Shown one piece after another: positions 1 through 7,622 of a stretch of DNA of 31,584 bases; within the stretch, counting starts at the first letter, position 1, and each line of letters begins with the position of its first letter. The stretch is from JAGXIT01 sp049293335 (GTDB lineage: Bacteria; Patescibacteriota; Saccharimonadia; Saccharimonadales; UBA4665). The position numbers were made by a program, and so were the translations under genes. The DNA lies in contig JBATSO010000002.1 in the NCBI GenBank assembly GCA_049293335.1, forward strand, positions 1 to 31,584, read 5' to 3'. A model generated the notes under the pieces. It saw only the letters and a program-made list of their open reading frames with translations. It was not told where the DNA came from and did not search any database.

Positions 1-505
1 AAGCAGCACACTGGCCAATTGCAATAGTAGTACTGGGAGTAGCAACCTTAGTATTCTTGTCTTTGCCTGCCACCGCACCGTTGTCTTCAGGTGTGGTTAA
101 GCTAGCTGTAGATGGCTTTTCTGTAGAGGTAGAGGTAGAGGTAGAGGTAGTAACTTTTGCGTCAGTTGGTCGTGGATCACTTGTTCCAGACACACAAGCA
201 CCTAGCGCCAGTGGACCGACCAAAAAAGCCGCAACACCCTTACGTGTTAAATAGCCTCGAGCCTCACGTGCAAAGCTCTTAACAGCTCGCCAGCGTTCTT
301 TAACGCTACTTACTACTGTTTCGGCAGCAACATGTAGGGCTGCACCTGGGTTTTGTACAGCAAAAGAAACCATGTCGAGCGCAGTAACTTCTGCGGTCTC
401 GCGGTGACGACCAATGTACGGCCCCTCTATAACAGCGGTTGGTACTAGTACTACTGTAGGATCTGGCACGGGTGCCATTTCTATTCTTTCTATACTTTTA
501 CTCAT
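1..505 (-). CDS. Membrane-anchored hypothetical protein, C-terminus beyond window
   Basis: The frame is open from an ATG at 505 to the left edge, giving 168 visible residues with no stop. An AGAGGT ribosome-binding site lies about 5 nt before the ATG. Residues 1-88 are hydrophilic and rich in Pro and Val; 90-104 form one hydrophobic segment ending in LGAC, a lipobox-like motif placed far too internal for a normal lipoprotein signal. From residue 115 the chain becomes Thr/Ser-rich, including TSTSTSTST encoded by a hexamer tandem repeat. The likely layout is a cytoplasmic N-terminal tail, one membrane pass and an extracellular low-complexity stalk. I do not recognise a family. A strong promoter and a 78-nt leader precede it. 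Function unknown. Confidence 0.75.
   Translation of the reverse strand, partial: MSKSIERIEMAPVPDPTVVLVPTAVIEGPYIGRHRETAEVTALDMVSFAVQNPGAALHVAAETVVSSVKERWRAVKSFAREARGYLTRKGVAAFLVGPLALGACVSGTSDPRPTDAKVTTSTSTSTSTEKPSTASLTTPEDNGAVAGKDKNTKVATPSTTIAIGQCAA
124..150. repeat. Hexamer tandem repeat TAGAGG x4.5 inside coding sequence
   Basis: Four and a half copies of TAGAGG on the + strand encode the alternating Thr-Ser stalk of the minus-strand membrane protein. The unit is two codons, so slippage changes stalk length without shifting frame. Confidence 0.8.
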
Positions 506-589
506 AATCTACCTCTTAGCTCCCTTTAGATTGTAGCCTCCACGAGCGGGCTCGCCTTGCGGCACCTCTTAAACTCTGGATTCATGACA

Positions 590-618
590 ATTGTAGCATA
601 AACGTAAAGTTACGTCAA
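590..618 (-). promoter_or_regulatory. Promoter TTGACG-N17-TACAAT for the left-edge gene
   Basis: Read on the minus strand: -35 TTGACG (613-618), 17-bp spacer, -10 TACAAT (590-595) preceded by TGC, an extended -10. The predicted start near 583 leaves a 78-nt leader. That leader holds a CGAGC/GCTCG stem and a GCC-GCAA-GGC mini-hairpin. I could not match it to a known riboswitch class. Confidence 0.7.
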
Positions 619-684
619 GCCTTTTAATACACATTTTGCTAACGCTACAATTACGTGCTTTTAGTGCTTATGGTTATGTGTAGT

Positions 685-2874
685 TTAGGTTATCACAGCG
701 CCGTCTTTAACCAGCGCGTGGCTCTTTTTGCCAAACCTGAACCCAAAGGTGCTACCCTTGCCTTCTTGACTCTCAAATATTATGCTGCCGCCCTGGGCTA
801 GCACCACTTTTTTAGCCATGTATATCCCGAGGCCCGTGCCATCGGGGCGCATACGCCTTGCGTTATCTGCCCGATAAAACTTCACAAAAAGATGGCGCTG
901 CAAAGCCCGCGGTACACCTATGCCTGTGTCTTTTACCCTAAACTCTACCGAACTTTTGGTTTCCTCGAGCGTTACGGTAATTTGCCCACCCTCTGGGGTG
1001 TAGTAAATGGCATTGTCGATAAAGTTCATCACCACCTGGTGTATTTTGTTTTCGTCTAGCTGAATGGTGGGGAACGTTTCGGGGCGCACATAGGTGAGCT
1101 CTATGTTTTTGGCCTTGGCCGATTCGTGCAACTGAGCCAGTTCGGCCTCGACCACAGCGGTGAGGTCGGTTGGTTGGGCATCTATCACAAACTTGCCTGT
1201 GTTTAGGCGCGAAAGGTTCAAGAGGTCGGCTATAAGGTTAACCATGCGCTGACTGCTTAAGAATGATTGCTTCAGCAACTGCTCTTGCTGCGGGTTTAGC
1301 TTGCCCACATCGCCTTCCAGCACCATACTTAAGTACCCTTTTACGCTGGTCAGCGGTGTGCGCAACTGATGACTGGCCATACTTATAAATTCGTCTTTCG
1401 TTTCGTCGAGCTTTTTAAGCTTTTCGTTCGCCATACGATATTTGCGCGTCTGCTCCTCGACCTGCGCCTGCAAGGTGGCGTTAAACTGCTGTATCTCTTC
1501 AAAGTGCAATGCATTTTGCATGGCAATAATTAAAGTATTAGACACACTCTCGATTACTTGTGAATCAGTCAAGTCATATGCCTTACCGCTTTTTCGTATG
1601 CCAATGACCATATAGCCGACAGGGTCTTTTGCATTTGATGGGGTCAACTCAGATAAAGCTTGTATATCTTGAGAGGACATCTCTTTGGCTAGATTAGACT
1701 GAGAATCAATCTGCTGAATAAAAATAACTTTCTTGTGAGAGTGTGACCTAGCTAACCTTAAAACTAAATCAACGCTGTCAATATTTTTTTTGTTTTTGTT
1801 AGCGACTATTCTGTAAGAACCTGACTCGTTCGTCGGACTCAAGACAAAGTAACAAAACTCTGGATTCAAGTAATTATGAAGTATTTCCGAAGTTAAGTTA
1901 AGCATACGATTAATATCTATAACGCCCACCAGTTGGCGGTTTAAATCTGTGATCATTTCCGCGGGTTCATAAGCATCCCTGAAGAACATCCTACTTGAAA
2001 CTCGATCAAACCAACCCTTTAAGCGCTGGTAATTTGTTGCAACGATTAAGCTAAGAAATACGGAAACTACAAATTTTGCAGGCTGAAAATCAAATCCCAT
2101 AACTTTCATAACGATGAACATTAATGGAGCAATGTACGATAGACCTAATATCAGTGTCGTAAGTGTATAAGCTGCAGCACGAACAACAAAGGTCCTGATA
2201 TCAAGCATTTTATGTTTTAGAATGGCCACTGATAGCGGTCCCATATATACGATACTCATTAAAGGAACAAACTTTGAGCTCGAAGAGTTTTTCATTATAT
2301 TTGGCAAAACAAGGTTTGTAATCGTAGGTATAAGCACTGCTGCGAAGGTAGCTAAACGCACAAGATGCATCTGTTGACCAAACCGCTTATCGGCCTCTTT
2401 AGATGAGGGCAGTATGTTAATGACATGAAGAATAATTAAGATACACAGCCAGAAAATATAAAGCGGGTATAGCTTACCATAGACAGGGTTGTATCCTACG
2501 CCTAAATTCTCTACTATTCTCGGCACAACACCCTTAACTACCAACGGGGTAAAACAAAGCAGGCTTATTAAGATTGTGCCGCTAGCAATGAATAAAGAGG
2601 TTTTTTTCGAAACAACTTGTTCTTTAACAGATTTAACAAAATAGTAGCTAGGAACCACAACAAGCATAGGTCCGAGAAATGTTAACATATTCCAAAATAA
2701 TGAACGAGAGCCGTCTGTATCTGCAAGATGGTTTGATACCTCCCAGATAATTAAACCTACGGCGACTAGGCCGAGCGCCCTAGCGGAAGAATCTTGTCGC
2801 TTTAGGCTTACTAGGCCCGCCACGAAGACGTTGAATAAAACACCGATTATAAGGATTAGTAAAGCAATATCCAT
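685..2874 (-). CDS. Membrane sensor histidine kinase with 7TM-type N-terminus and GAF-like region
   Basis: 729 residues. Residues 1 to about 265 hold seven or eight hydrophobic helices, resembling the histidine-kinase 7TM N-terminal domain. About 300-470 looks GAF-like. A coiled stretch precedes the HisKA dimerisation domain with MASHQLRTPL (phospho-acceptor His502). The HATPase_c domain shows an N box (NFIDNAIYYTPEGG), G1 (DTGIGVP) and G2 (GTGLGIYMAKK). The kinase should autophosphorylate in response to a membrane or small-ligand signal and pass phosphate to a receiver. No DNA-binding regulator adjoins it; the nearest candidates are the two single-domain receivers beyond the next gene. A TATAAT lies 11 nt before the ATG. 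No clear Shine-Dalgarno. Confidence 0.93.
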   Translation of the reverse strand: MDIALLILIIGVLFNVFVAGLVSLKRQDSSARALGLVAVGLIIWEVSNHLADTDGSRSLFWNMLTFLGPMLVVVPSYYFVKSVKEQVVSKKTSLFIASGTILISLLCFTPLVVKGVVPRIVENLGVGYNPVYGKLYPLYIFWLCILIILHVINILPSSKEADKRFGQQMHLVRLATFAAVLIPTITNLVLPNIMKNSSSSKFVPLMSIVYMGPLSVAILKHKMLDIRTFVVRAAAYTLTTLILGLSYIAPLMFIVMKVMGFDFQPAKFVVSVFLSLIVATNYQRLKGWFDRVSSRMFFRDAYEPAEMITDLNRQLVGVIDINRMLNLTSEILHNYLNPEFCYFVLSPTNESGSYRIVANKNKKNIDSVDLVLRLARSHSHKKVIFIQQIDSQSNLAKEMSSQDIQALSELTPSNAKDPVGYMVIGIRKSGKAYDLTDSQVIESVSNTLIIAMQNALHFEEIQQFNATLQAQVEEQTRKYRMANEKLKKLDETKDEFISMASHQLRTPLTSVKGYLSMVLEGDVGKLNPQQEQLLKQSFLSSQRMVNLIADLLNLSRLNTGKFVIDAQPTDLTAVVEAELAQLHESAKAKNIELTYVRPETFPTIQLDENKIHQVVMNFIDNAIYYTPEGGQITVTLEETKSSVEFRVKDTGIGVPRALQRHLFVKFYRADNARRMRPDGTGLGIYMAKKVVLAQGGSIIFESQEGKGSTFGFRFGKKSHALVKDGAVIT

Positions 2875-2925
2875 TTACACAAGTTATTATACAGCTTGTG
2901 CCTTAAATTTTATGACTAAGACGAA

Positions 2926-4299
2926 TTATTGTTGGTTTTGAGATTTGTTGCGATCACGTATCTTTTTAATGTTTTTACTCAAAAAATACGCCCCAACCCC
3001 TAAGATTGTGCCCGTCGTCATCGCTCCTTCTAGACTTTCCGTCGCACCGTTTGCAGCGAGGTATGCATATGGTGCAACAAAAGCACTCCCGATTGCAGTA
3101 GCCGCTAGTGCTTTTCTGCTACGTGGATAGTTGTCTCGCATACTACCTCTTATAATGTCGCTAAACCCCCAAGTATAAGGGACTTGAGTGCCTAGCTCGA
3201 CAGCAAGGAACGATTCCCAGTTTGTGTCAGAGTAAGGGTCGACACCTTGGGCAACTCCTACAGTCCGTAAAGCAGTGTAAACTGCCAATGCAATGTTTGC
3301 GATAATCTCTGGTTTATATTTTTTTAACTTTTCCAGTACCTTACCTTGTATGCCGGCTGTTTTAATTCGCTTCTGCAAAACAACCTTTTCATGTTCGAGA
3401 TTAGGCCATTCGTTTGCTTCCATTTTATGAGCAAGTGCGGTATATCCATTGTCGTACAGACCTTGCATTATTCTTGGATTGATTTTTTTAGCATCAACTC
3501 CCGTAAAAAAGTAGTTGACGACGGCTTTATGTAAAGCTTTGAATGGATTATTGGGGTCATTTGAAATATCCGCAACTCTGACAGAGCCGTCTGTAAGCTC
3601 TAACATAGCTGGAATAGCCTCCTGACCTGGATATGGCAGGTCGGGACCAATTCTCTTCATTGCACCATCAAAAAGCATTCGGAACCCTTCGTACAAAACC
3701 GGGTTACACGCCATTATAAGAGTTCCTTTGCCTGTTTCGTCTGACTCCCATGCATTTAGCATCATCTCTTTATAGAGCTCAATGGCTGCAGTGCCATCTT
3801 TATCAAGCTTTTTATCCCTGGCTAAAGCAGATACCTCTAGTAGATTTTCGGCGCCAATAATTTGTAGTCTGTCGACATACTCTGGATCTAGCTCGTCTTT
3901 GTGGTCAAGTACAGGGAATGATTTATCCCCTTTTTTTGCATCATATTTAATAACACGTACCGTTGCAACAACTTCGCTACCATCAGGTGTGGTTTTCACA
4001 AAGTACGTTGAATGGCTTCGGTACGGATCGTGTTCGGGTAGAATAACTCCATCTTCTCCGACTTCATTCGGCTGTATAAACCCTCTTCGAAGATATTCGT
4101 TCGCTGTCAATATTTGAGCCTTTTGAATCAATATTGGGTCTTCTGTTGCAAAACATAGCGCCTCTGGTTGCTGGGGTGGTCGTAGGTTTTCCACATCAAC
4201 AACAGAGGCCTTAGATGTCCCATGAGATGAACCTGTAAATTCCCCTTCAGGAATTTGAGGTGGCTGATAGAAGTGTGTCGATATACTTAGTTCGCTCAT
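2926..4299 (-). CDS. GNAT-fold (N-acyl amino acid synthase-like) protein with C-terminal membrane domain
   Basis: 457 residues. 1-50 are Pro-rich and disordered. About 60-235 resemble the acyl-homoserine-lactone synthase / N-acyl amino acid synthase branch of GNAT folds: a strand with VATVRVIKY (111-119), an E-x-S-ALARD segment (155-162), then a helix and MACNPVLYEGFRMLF (196-210). A linker of unclear fold follows. Hydrophobic helices at about 332-351, 397-417 and 424-442 anchor the C-terminus before a basic tail. The acyl or acetyl donor and the acceptor cannot be deduced. It lies between the membrane kinase (same strand, 51 nt away) and two divergent receivers, so a signalling role is possible. 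Family assignment is by pattern only. Confidence 0.7.
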   Translation of the reverse strand: MSELSISTHFYQPPQIPEGEFTGSSHGTSKASVVDVENLRPPQQPEALCFATEDPILIQKAQILTANEYLRRGFIQPNEVGEDGVILPEHDPYRSHSTYFVKTTPDGSEVVATVRVIKYDAKKGDKSFPVLDHKDELDPEYVDRLQIIGAENLLEVSALARDKKLDKDGTAAIELYKEMMLNAWESDETGKGTLIMACNPVLYEGFRMLFDGAMKRIGPDLPYPGQEAIPAMLELTDGSVRVADISNDPNNPFKALHKAVVNYFFTGVDAKKINPRIMQGLYDNGYTALAHKMEANEWPNLEHEKVVLQKRIKTAGIQGKVLEKLKKYKPEIIANIALAVYTALRTVGVAQGVDPYSDTNWESFLAVELGTQVPYTWGFSDIIRGSMRDNYPRSRKALAATAIGSAFVAPYAYLAANGATESLEGAMTTGTILGVGAYFLSKNIKKIRDRNKSQNQQ

Positions 4300-4381
4300 T
4301 GATTTGCCAATATGATTTGTGGAACAGCTTTATATTATATATTGTAATTGTTTTTTTGTCAATAGTAATTTATTCGTATTA

Positions 4382-4443
4382 AAACAAAAAACGCAGTGCG
4401 GCTTTGTGCGAAGGGGCACCAAGCTACACTGCGTTCTTTGTTT
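4382..4443. repeat. Long two-tier hairpin in the divergent intergenic region
   Basis: The outer stem pairs AAACAAA + AACGCAGTG (4382-4398, one mismatch) with CACTGCGTT + TTTGTTT (4427-4443). The inner stem pairs GCTTTGTGC (4401-4409) with GCACCAAGC (4416-4424), one mismatch, loop GAAGGG. It lies upstream of both flanking genes, so it is not an ordinary 3' terminator for either. It may be a palindromic element or a small RNA. Confidence 0.7.
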
Positions 4444-4490
4444 ACTAAAGTTCGTTCAGTGGCATGATAGCAAAAATTTAGATTATTTAC

Positions 4491-4526
4491 AACACATTTG
4501 CTCAAAATGTGTTATTATAACATCAT
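4491..4526 (+). promoter_or_regulatory. Extended -10 promoter overlapped by a 9-bp perfect palindrome
   Basis: The inverted repeat AACACATTT (4491-4499) / AAATGTGTT (4505-4513) with a 5-nt spacer runs into the extended -10 TGT-TATTAT (4510-4518). The ATG is at 4527, 8 nt after the -10. No -35 of good quality is visible. The palindrome is placed like an operator. Confidence 0.6.
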
Positions 4527-4907
4527 ATGACCCCTGTAAAAGTTGCCATTATAGAAGATGAACTGTCTATATCAGAACTCTACAAAACCAAGTTTGAACA
4601 CGAGGGTTTTAGTGTGGTCACGGCTGCAAATGGCAGCGACGGCCTAAAAGTTATTAAAAAGGCCGAGCCCGCCGTGGTGTTACTAGACCTGCGCATGCCA
4701 GGCATGTCGGGCGACGAAATGCTCGCCAAACTCCGCGCCACCGAATGGGGCGCCAGCATTCGCGTTATCATTCTCACCAACCTCAGCCGCGATGAAGCCC
4801 CCAGCTCACTTCGCTTCCTAGGTGTCAGCCGCTACGTCATCAAGGCCCACTACACCCCCTCGCAGGTCGTCCAAATTACTCGCGAAGTCCTCAACCTCCC
4901 CCACTAA
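4527..4907 (+). CDS. Single-domain response regulator (CheY-like receiver)
   Basis: 126 residues and only a receiver domain. Acidic pocket E10/D11, phospho-acceptor Asp54 (VVLLDLRMPG), switch Thr in VIILTN and conserved Lys in YVIKA are all present. No output domain, so it must act by protein contact or as a phosphate relay. It is clearly paralogous to the receiver just downstream, sharing the TAANG, LLDL.MP and VIILTN blocks. The cognate kinase is probably the 7TM kinase on the opposite strand (inference from position). The start lies 8 nt after an extended -10 with no Shine-Dalgarno. Confidence 0.93.
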   Translation: MTPVKVAIIEDELSISELYKTKFEHEGFSVVTAANGSDGLKVIKKAEPAVVLLDLRMPGMSGDEMLAKLRATEWGASIRVIILTNLSRDEAPSSLRFLGVSRYVIKAHYTPSQVVQITREVLNLPH

Positions 4908-4921
4908 TCACATACGTCTAA

Positions 4922-5010
4922 TGTGAAAGGTTAGACCTCGCACATCATTTTCTTTAGTTTCTAAGGTGTTAAAACCACGATAGCGTTTGTGCGAGGTCTA
5001 ACCTTTCACA
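4922..5010. repeat. REP-like inverted pair 1
   Basis: A 23-nt unit (4922-4944) starts TGTGAAAGGTTAG and ends CGCACA; its exact reverse complement lies at 4988-5010 with a 43-nt spacer. Each unit is itself an imperfect hairpin: TGTG/CACA and AGGT/ACCT arms, a two-base internal mismatch and a TAG loop. It lies between the two receiver genes. Confidence 0.95.
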
Positions 5011-5074
5011 TATCAGCATGAGCTGCAATATCATCTTACTGTTTGTTGCGAATGTGTATTGTGTAACCAAAATC

Positions 5075-5103
5075 TCGACAGACCCGTGCGATCAGGCTAT
5101 ACT
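5075..5103 (+). promoter_or_regulatory. Promoter TCGACA-N17-TATACT
   Basis: -35 TCGACA (5075-5080), 17-bp spacer, -10 TATACT (5098-5103). The expected transcription start is about 5110, which is the ATG encoding MTKIAIV. This excludes the upstream GTG (5059) and makes the ATG at 5104 unlikely. Confidence 0.8.
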
Positions 5104-5109
5104 ATGCTT

Positions 5110-5478
5110 ATGACTAAAATTGCAATTGTCGAAGATGATCCCGCTATTAGCATGATGTACCGTATGAAGTTCGAGGCCGAAGATTACCAGGTCGATACTG
5201 CTGCCAACGGTAAACTAGGCCTAAAACTCATCGAATCCATGAAGCCCGATATTGTTCTGCTCGACCTCATGATGCCCGAAATGAACGGTTCCGAAATGCT
5301 CGAAAAACTCCGCAAAACTTCTTGGGGCAAGCACATTCCCGTTATAATCCTCACCAATTCGGGCGAAGAACAAGCTCCCCCCGAACTCAAAACTCTCGGC
5401 ATCCGCCGCTACATTGTTAAGGCCGAAATGACCCCCCGCCAAGTCGCCGAAATGGTCAAAGCCGAACTCGCCAAATAA
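5110..5478 (+). CDS. Single-domain response regulator (CheY-like receiver), paralogue
   Basis: 122 residues from the ATG at 5110. Receiver only: acidic E8/D9/D10, phospho-acceptor Asp52 (IVLLDLMMPEMNG), switch Thr in VIILTN, Lys in YIVKAEMTP. It shares a distinctive AP-xxL-xxLG block with the preceding receiver, so the two arose by tandem duplication and now differ in surface residues. The start coincides with the predicted transcription start, so the mRNA should be leaderless. A REP-like pair separates the two receivers, and another follows 22 nt after the stop. Confidence 0.93.
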   Translation: MTKIAIVEDDPAISMMYRMKFEAEDYQVDTAANGKLGLKLIESMKPDIVLLDLMMPEMNGSEMLEKLRKTSWGKHIPVIILTNSGEEQAPPELKTLGIRRYIVKAEMTPRQVAEMVKAELAK

Positions 5479-5500
5479 CCCCCACCCCGCAATGTGAAGA

Positions 5501-5552
5501 TGTGAAAGGTTAGACCTCGCACAGATAGATGTGCGAGGTCTAACCTTTCACA
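5501..5552. repeat. REP-like inverted pair 2 (6-nt spacer)
   Basis: The same 23-nt unit at 5501-5523 and its reverse complement at 5530-5552, separated only by GATAGA, forming a near-continuous 52-nt hairpin. It sits 9 nt downstream of the RAYT stop and downstream of the second receiver, so it can act as a shared bidirectional transcript end. Confidence 0.95.
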
Positions 5553-5560
5553 TCCGTAAC

Positions 5561-6199
5561 CTACACTTCTTCTCGGTCGACGTCGTTGGCAAGCTGCCAT
5601 TTCAGCGCCTGTAGTTCCTCGTGAGTATCGATATATTCTGTTACAAAACCAAGGTAGGCCTGCCTGCTTTCAAAAAGTCCTATCACCTTATCTGGCTTCA
5701 CCCAGGCACAAACTTTAGAGCCTTCGTAGTTTTTGTAGCTCGAATATGGCCACACCGTGTATGCATCTGGGTTAAGATGAATATAGCGAGATATGTGGTA
5801 AAGGTACGCATCGGTGGAGATTTTTGAAGCCTTGTATGGCCCCTGAAAGAGTGATCCTACGCGGTTATAGCGATTGTTAAAATACATCACGTAGCCCGTC
5901 ATAACACGACGCATCAATTTTTCTATAGCATCAGCCGAATATTGATAAAACAATAAATGAAAGTGGTTTGGCATAAGGCAATAGGCCAAAAGTTCAAGTT
6001 CTGCACCAAGTGTCTGCGTGGCATGACGATTGTTTTTATTGGCATCTGTTTTGTCGCCCACTAGGTATTTCTTGAGCAGCCCTAAGAAAACAGTGTAATC
6101 TTGGTCATCAACGAATATAATCCGTTTCTCCACTCCACGGTTATACACATGATAAAACGACTCTTCTTCGTATTCGCGCACCACATTACGACTAGGCAT
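5561..6199 (-). CDS. REP-associated tyrosine transposase (RAYT, Y1/HUH, IS200-like fold)
   Basis: 212 residues. The N-terminal YHVYNRG block, the HUH motif in LMPNHFHLL (His79, His81) and the downstream helix YHISRYIHLNP (Tyr134/Tyr139, one of them the nucleophile) define a Y1 transposase. The C-terminal YSSYKNYEG block is usual for the RAYT/transposase-17 branch. Such enzymes nick and join single-stranded DNA at hairpins with a 5' phosphotyrosine. All catalytic residues are present and the frame is intact, so it may be active. The ATG lies one base after a REP-like hairpin, which would put that hairpin in the initiation region and could limit expression. No Shine-Dalgarno is visible. Confidence 0.92.
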   Translation of the reverse strand: MPSRNVVREYEEESFYHVYNRGVEKRIIFVDDQDYTVFLGLLKKYLVGDKTDANKNNRHATQTLGAELELLAYCLMPNHFHLLFYQYSADAIEKLMRRVMTGYVMYFNNRYNRVGSLFQGPYKASKISTDAYLYHISRYIHLNPDAYTVWPYSSYKNYEGSKVCAWVKPDKVIGLFESRQAYLGFVTEYIDTHEELQALKWQLANDVDREEV

Positions 6200-6200
6200 A

Positions 6201-6289
6201 TGTGAAAGGTTAGACCTCGCACATTATTTTTGCAAGCATTACCATCTTAGATTTTTTAGAAAATAATGTGCGAGGTCTAACCTTTCACA
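6201..6289. repeat. REP-like inverted pair 3, stem extended to 30 bp
   Basis: Units at 6201-6223 and 6267-6289 (reverse complement), 43-nt spacer. Complementarity continues inward: TTATTTT (6224-6230) pairs with AAAATAA (6260-6266), giving a 30-bp perfect stem. It lies between the divergent RAYT and murD starts. Confidence 0.95.
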
Positions 6290-6302
6290 TTTAGAAACCA
6301 TG

Positions 6303-6308
6303 TAAAAT
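6303..6308 (+). promoter_or_regulatory. -10 box TAAAAT of murD
   Basis: TAAAAT ends 6 nt before the murD ATG (6315), so the predicted transcript begins at or next to the start codon. No good -35; REP pair 3 occupies that region. A GGGGGG run touching the ATG is too close to act as a Shine-Dalgarno. Confidence 0.5.
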
Positions 6309-6314
6309 GGGGGG

Positions 6315-7622
6315 ATGACTATAGCGATAGTGGGGTTTGCAACAGAAGGGGTGGTGAGTGCGGGGTATTTTGCGGGTAAGGGGCATGAGGTAACAGTGTG
6401 TGACCGAAACTCGGACTTAGACATACCAAGTCAGTACAACACGCAGCTTGGCGAGGGCTACCTAGACAAGCTTGATCGTTTTGATGTAATCGTACGCAGC
6501 GCTGGCATATCACCAAGGGTAATTCTCGAGCAAAATCCTACAGTAGAACCTAAAATAACCACTGCTGTCAACGAATTTCTAGCCCACTGCCCCACCAAAA
6601 ATACCATCGGCATAACGGGCACTAAAGGTAAAGGCACCACCTCAACGCTCACAGCTAAAATTCTTGAAGCGGCTGGTAAAACAGTGTGGTTAGGCGGCAA
6701 TATTGGCCGTTCGCCACTGGAATTTATCGGCGATATTCAGCCCGACGACTGGGTGGTGCTAGAACTAAGCAGCTTTCAGTTAAGCGATATTGCTCATGCG
6801 CCGCATATTGCCACCTGCTTGATGGTTGTGCCCGAACATCTTGACTGGCACCAAGACCTTCCCGACTACACCAGCGCCAAAAAACGCCCTTTTCAGCACC
6901 AAACTGCGGCTGGCTACAGCATATACTACAGCGAGAACGCCCTTTCAGAGGAGATAGCCGGCACCAGTCCAGCTCAAAAAATCCCTTATTATACAGCTCC
7001 TGGCGCACATATCGAGCAGAATGCAATTGTCATCGATGGCCACAGCATTTGCCATACCAAAGAACTTAAATTACTCGGCAAACACAATTGGCAAAATGCC
7101 TGCGCCGCCATCACCATTGCCTGGCAAGCTGGGGTGCGCGACCCTGAGGTTCTACGCAAAGTCCTGAGCTCGTTTACAGGCCTGCCACACCGCATAGAGT
7201 TCGTCCGCGAAGTACAAGGCGTTCGCTACTATAATGACTCCTTTGCCACAGGCTTACATGCCACCATGGCTGCCATCGATGCCGTGTCAGGCAAAAAAGT
7301 TGTAATGCTGGGCGGCTATGACAGAATGTTGCCACTGGAACATTTTGCAGATTTTGCACAAGCCCGCCATGAACAGTTCCGCACCCTGTTTTTATACGGT
7401 GCAAGCGGCCCTAGGCTGGCAAAAGTTCTTAAAGACCATGGTTTTACAAACTACTACCTCGACACAACCAGCCGAACAATGCCTGAGATTGTTGCAGGTG
7501 CCCGCAAAATAGCACAGCACGGCGATGCCGTTGTGTTTTCGCCTGGGTTTGCCAGCTTTGATATGTTTAAAAACTTTGAGGAACGCGGCAATCTGTTTCG
7601 AGAAACGGTTATGGACCTATGA
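6315..7622 (+). CDS. murD2: UDP-MurNAc-L-Ala:glutamate ligase, MurD2-like
   Basis: 435 residues, normal for MurD. N-terminal Rossmann-like domain (VGFATEGVVSAGYF), Mur-ligase P-loop GTKGKGTT (102-109), central HLDWH (175-179), GKHNWQN (255-261) and the C-terminal ligase domain. It should add glutamate to UDP-MurNAc-L-Ala in the cytoplasm using ATP. The C-terminal substrate loop reads NDSFATGLHAT where canonical MurD has NDSKATN. Together with the overlapping murL, this points to the MurD2 type, which adds L-Glu (established for Xanthomonas oryzae). The stop overlaps the murL start (ATGA), indicating translational coupling. Ligase identity is firm; L-Glu preference is inferred. Confidence 0.9.
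   Translation: MTIAIVGFATEGVVSAGYFAGKGHEVTVCDRNSDLDIPSQYNTQLGEGYLDKLDRFDVIVRSAGISPRVILEQNPTVEPKITTAVNEFLAHCPTKNTIGITGTKGKGTTSTLTAKILEAAGKTVWLGGNIGRSPLEFIGDIQPDDWVVLELSSFQLSDIAHAPHIATCLMVVPEHLDWHQDLPDYTSAKKRPFQHQTAAGYSIYYSENALSEEIAGTSPAQKIPYYTAPGAHIEQNAIVIDGHSICHTKELKLLGKHNWQNACAAITIAWQAGVRDPEVLRKVLSSFTGLPHRIEFVREVQGVRYYNDSFATGLHATMAAIDAVSGKKVVMLGGYDRMLPLEHFADFAQARHEQFRTLFLYGASGPRLAKVLKDHGFTNYYLDTTSRTMPEIVAGARKIAQHGDAVVFSPGFASFDMFKNFEERGNLFRETVMDL

Larger units (their letters stand above)
5501..6289. mobile_element. RAYT transposase gene bracketed by its REP-like pairs
   Basis: The Y1/HUH transposase gene (5561-6199, minus) has an inverted repeat pair 9 nt beyond its stop and another 1 nt before its start. 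The same pairs occur elsewhere in the window without the gene. This is the arrangement of REP-associated tyrosine transposases, in which the enzyme mobilises short palindromes in trans. That this gene moves these repeats is an inference from adjacency. Confidence 0.8.

Noticed and set aside
57..254. 65-aa plus-strand frame with a VEVEVEVE run
   Set aside because: It is the antisense of the hexamer repeat in the real minus-strand gene.
5059..5109. GTG start 5059 for the second receiver
   Set aside because: The -35 and -10 boxes lie inside this stretch; the receiver fold begins at MTKIAIV.
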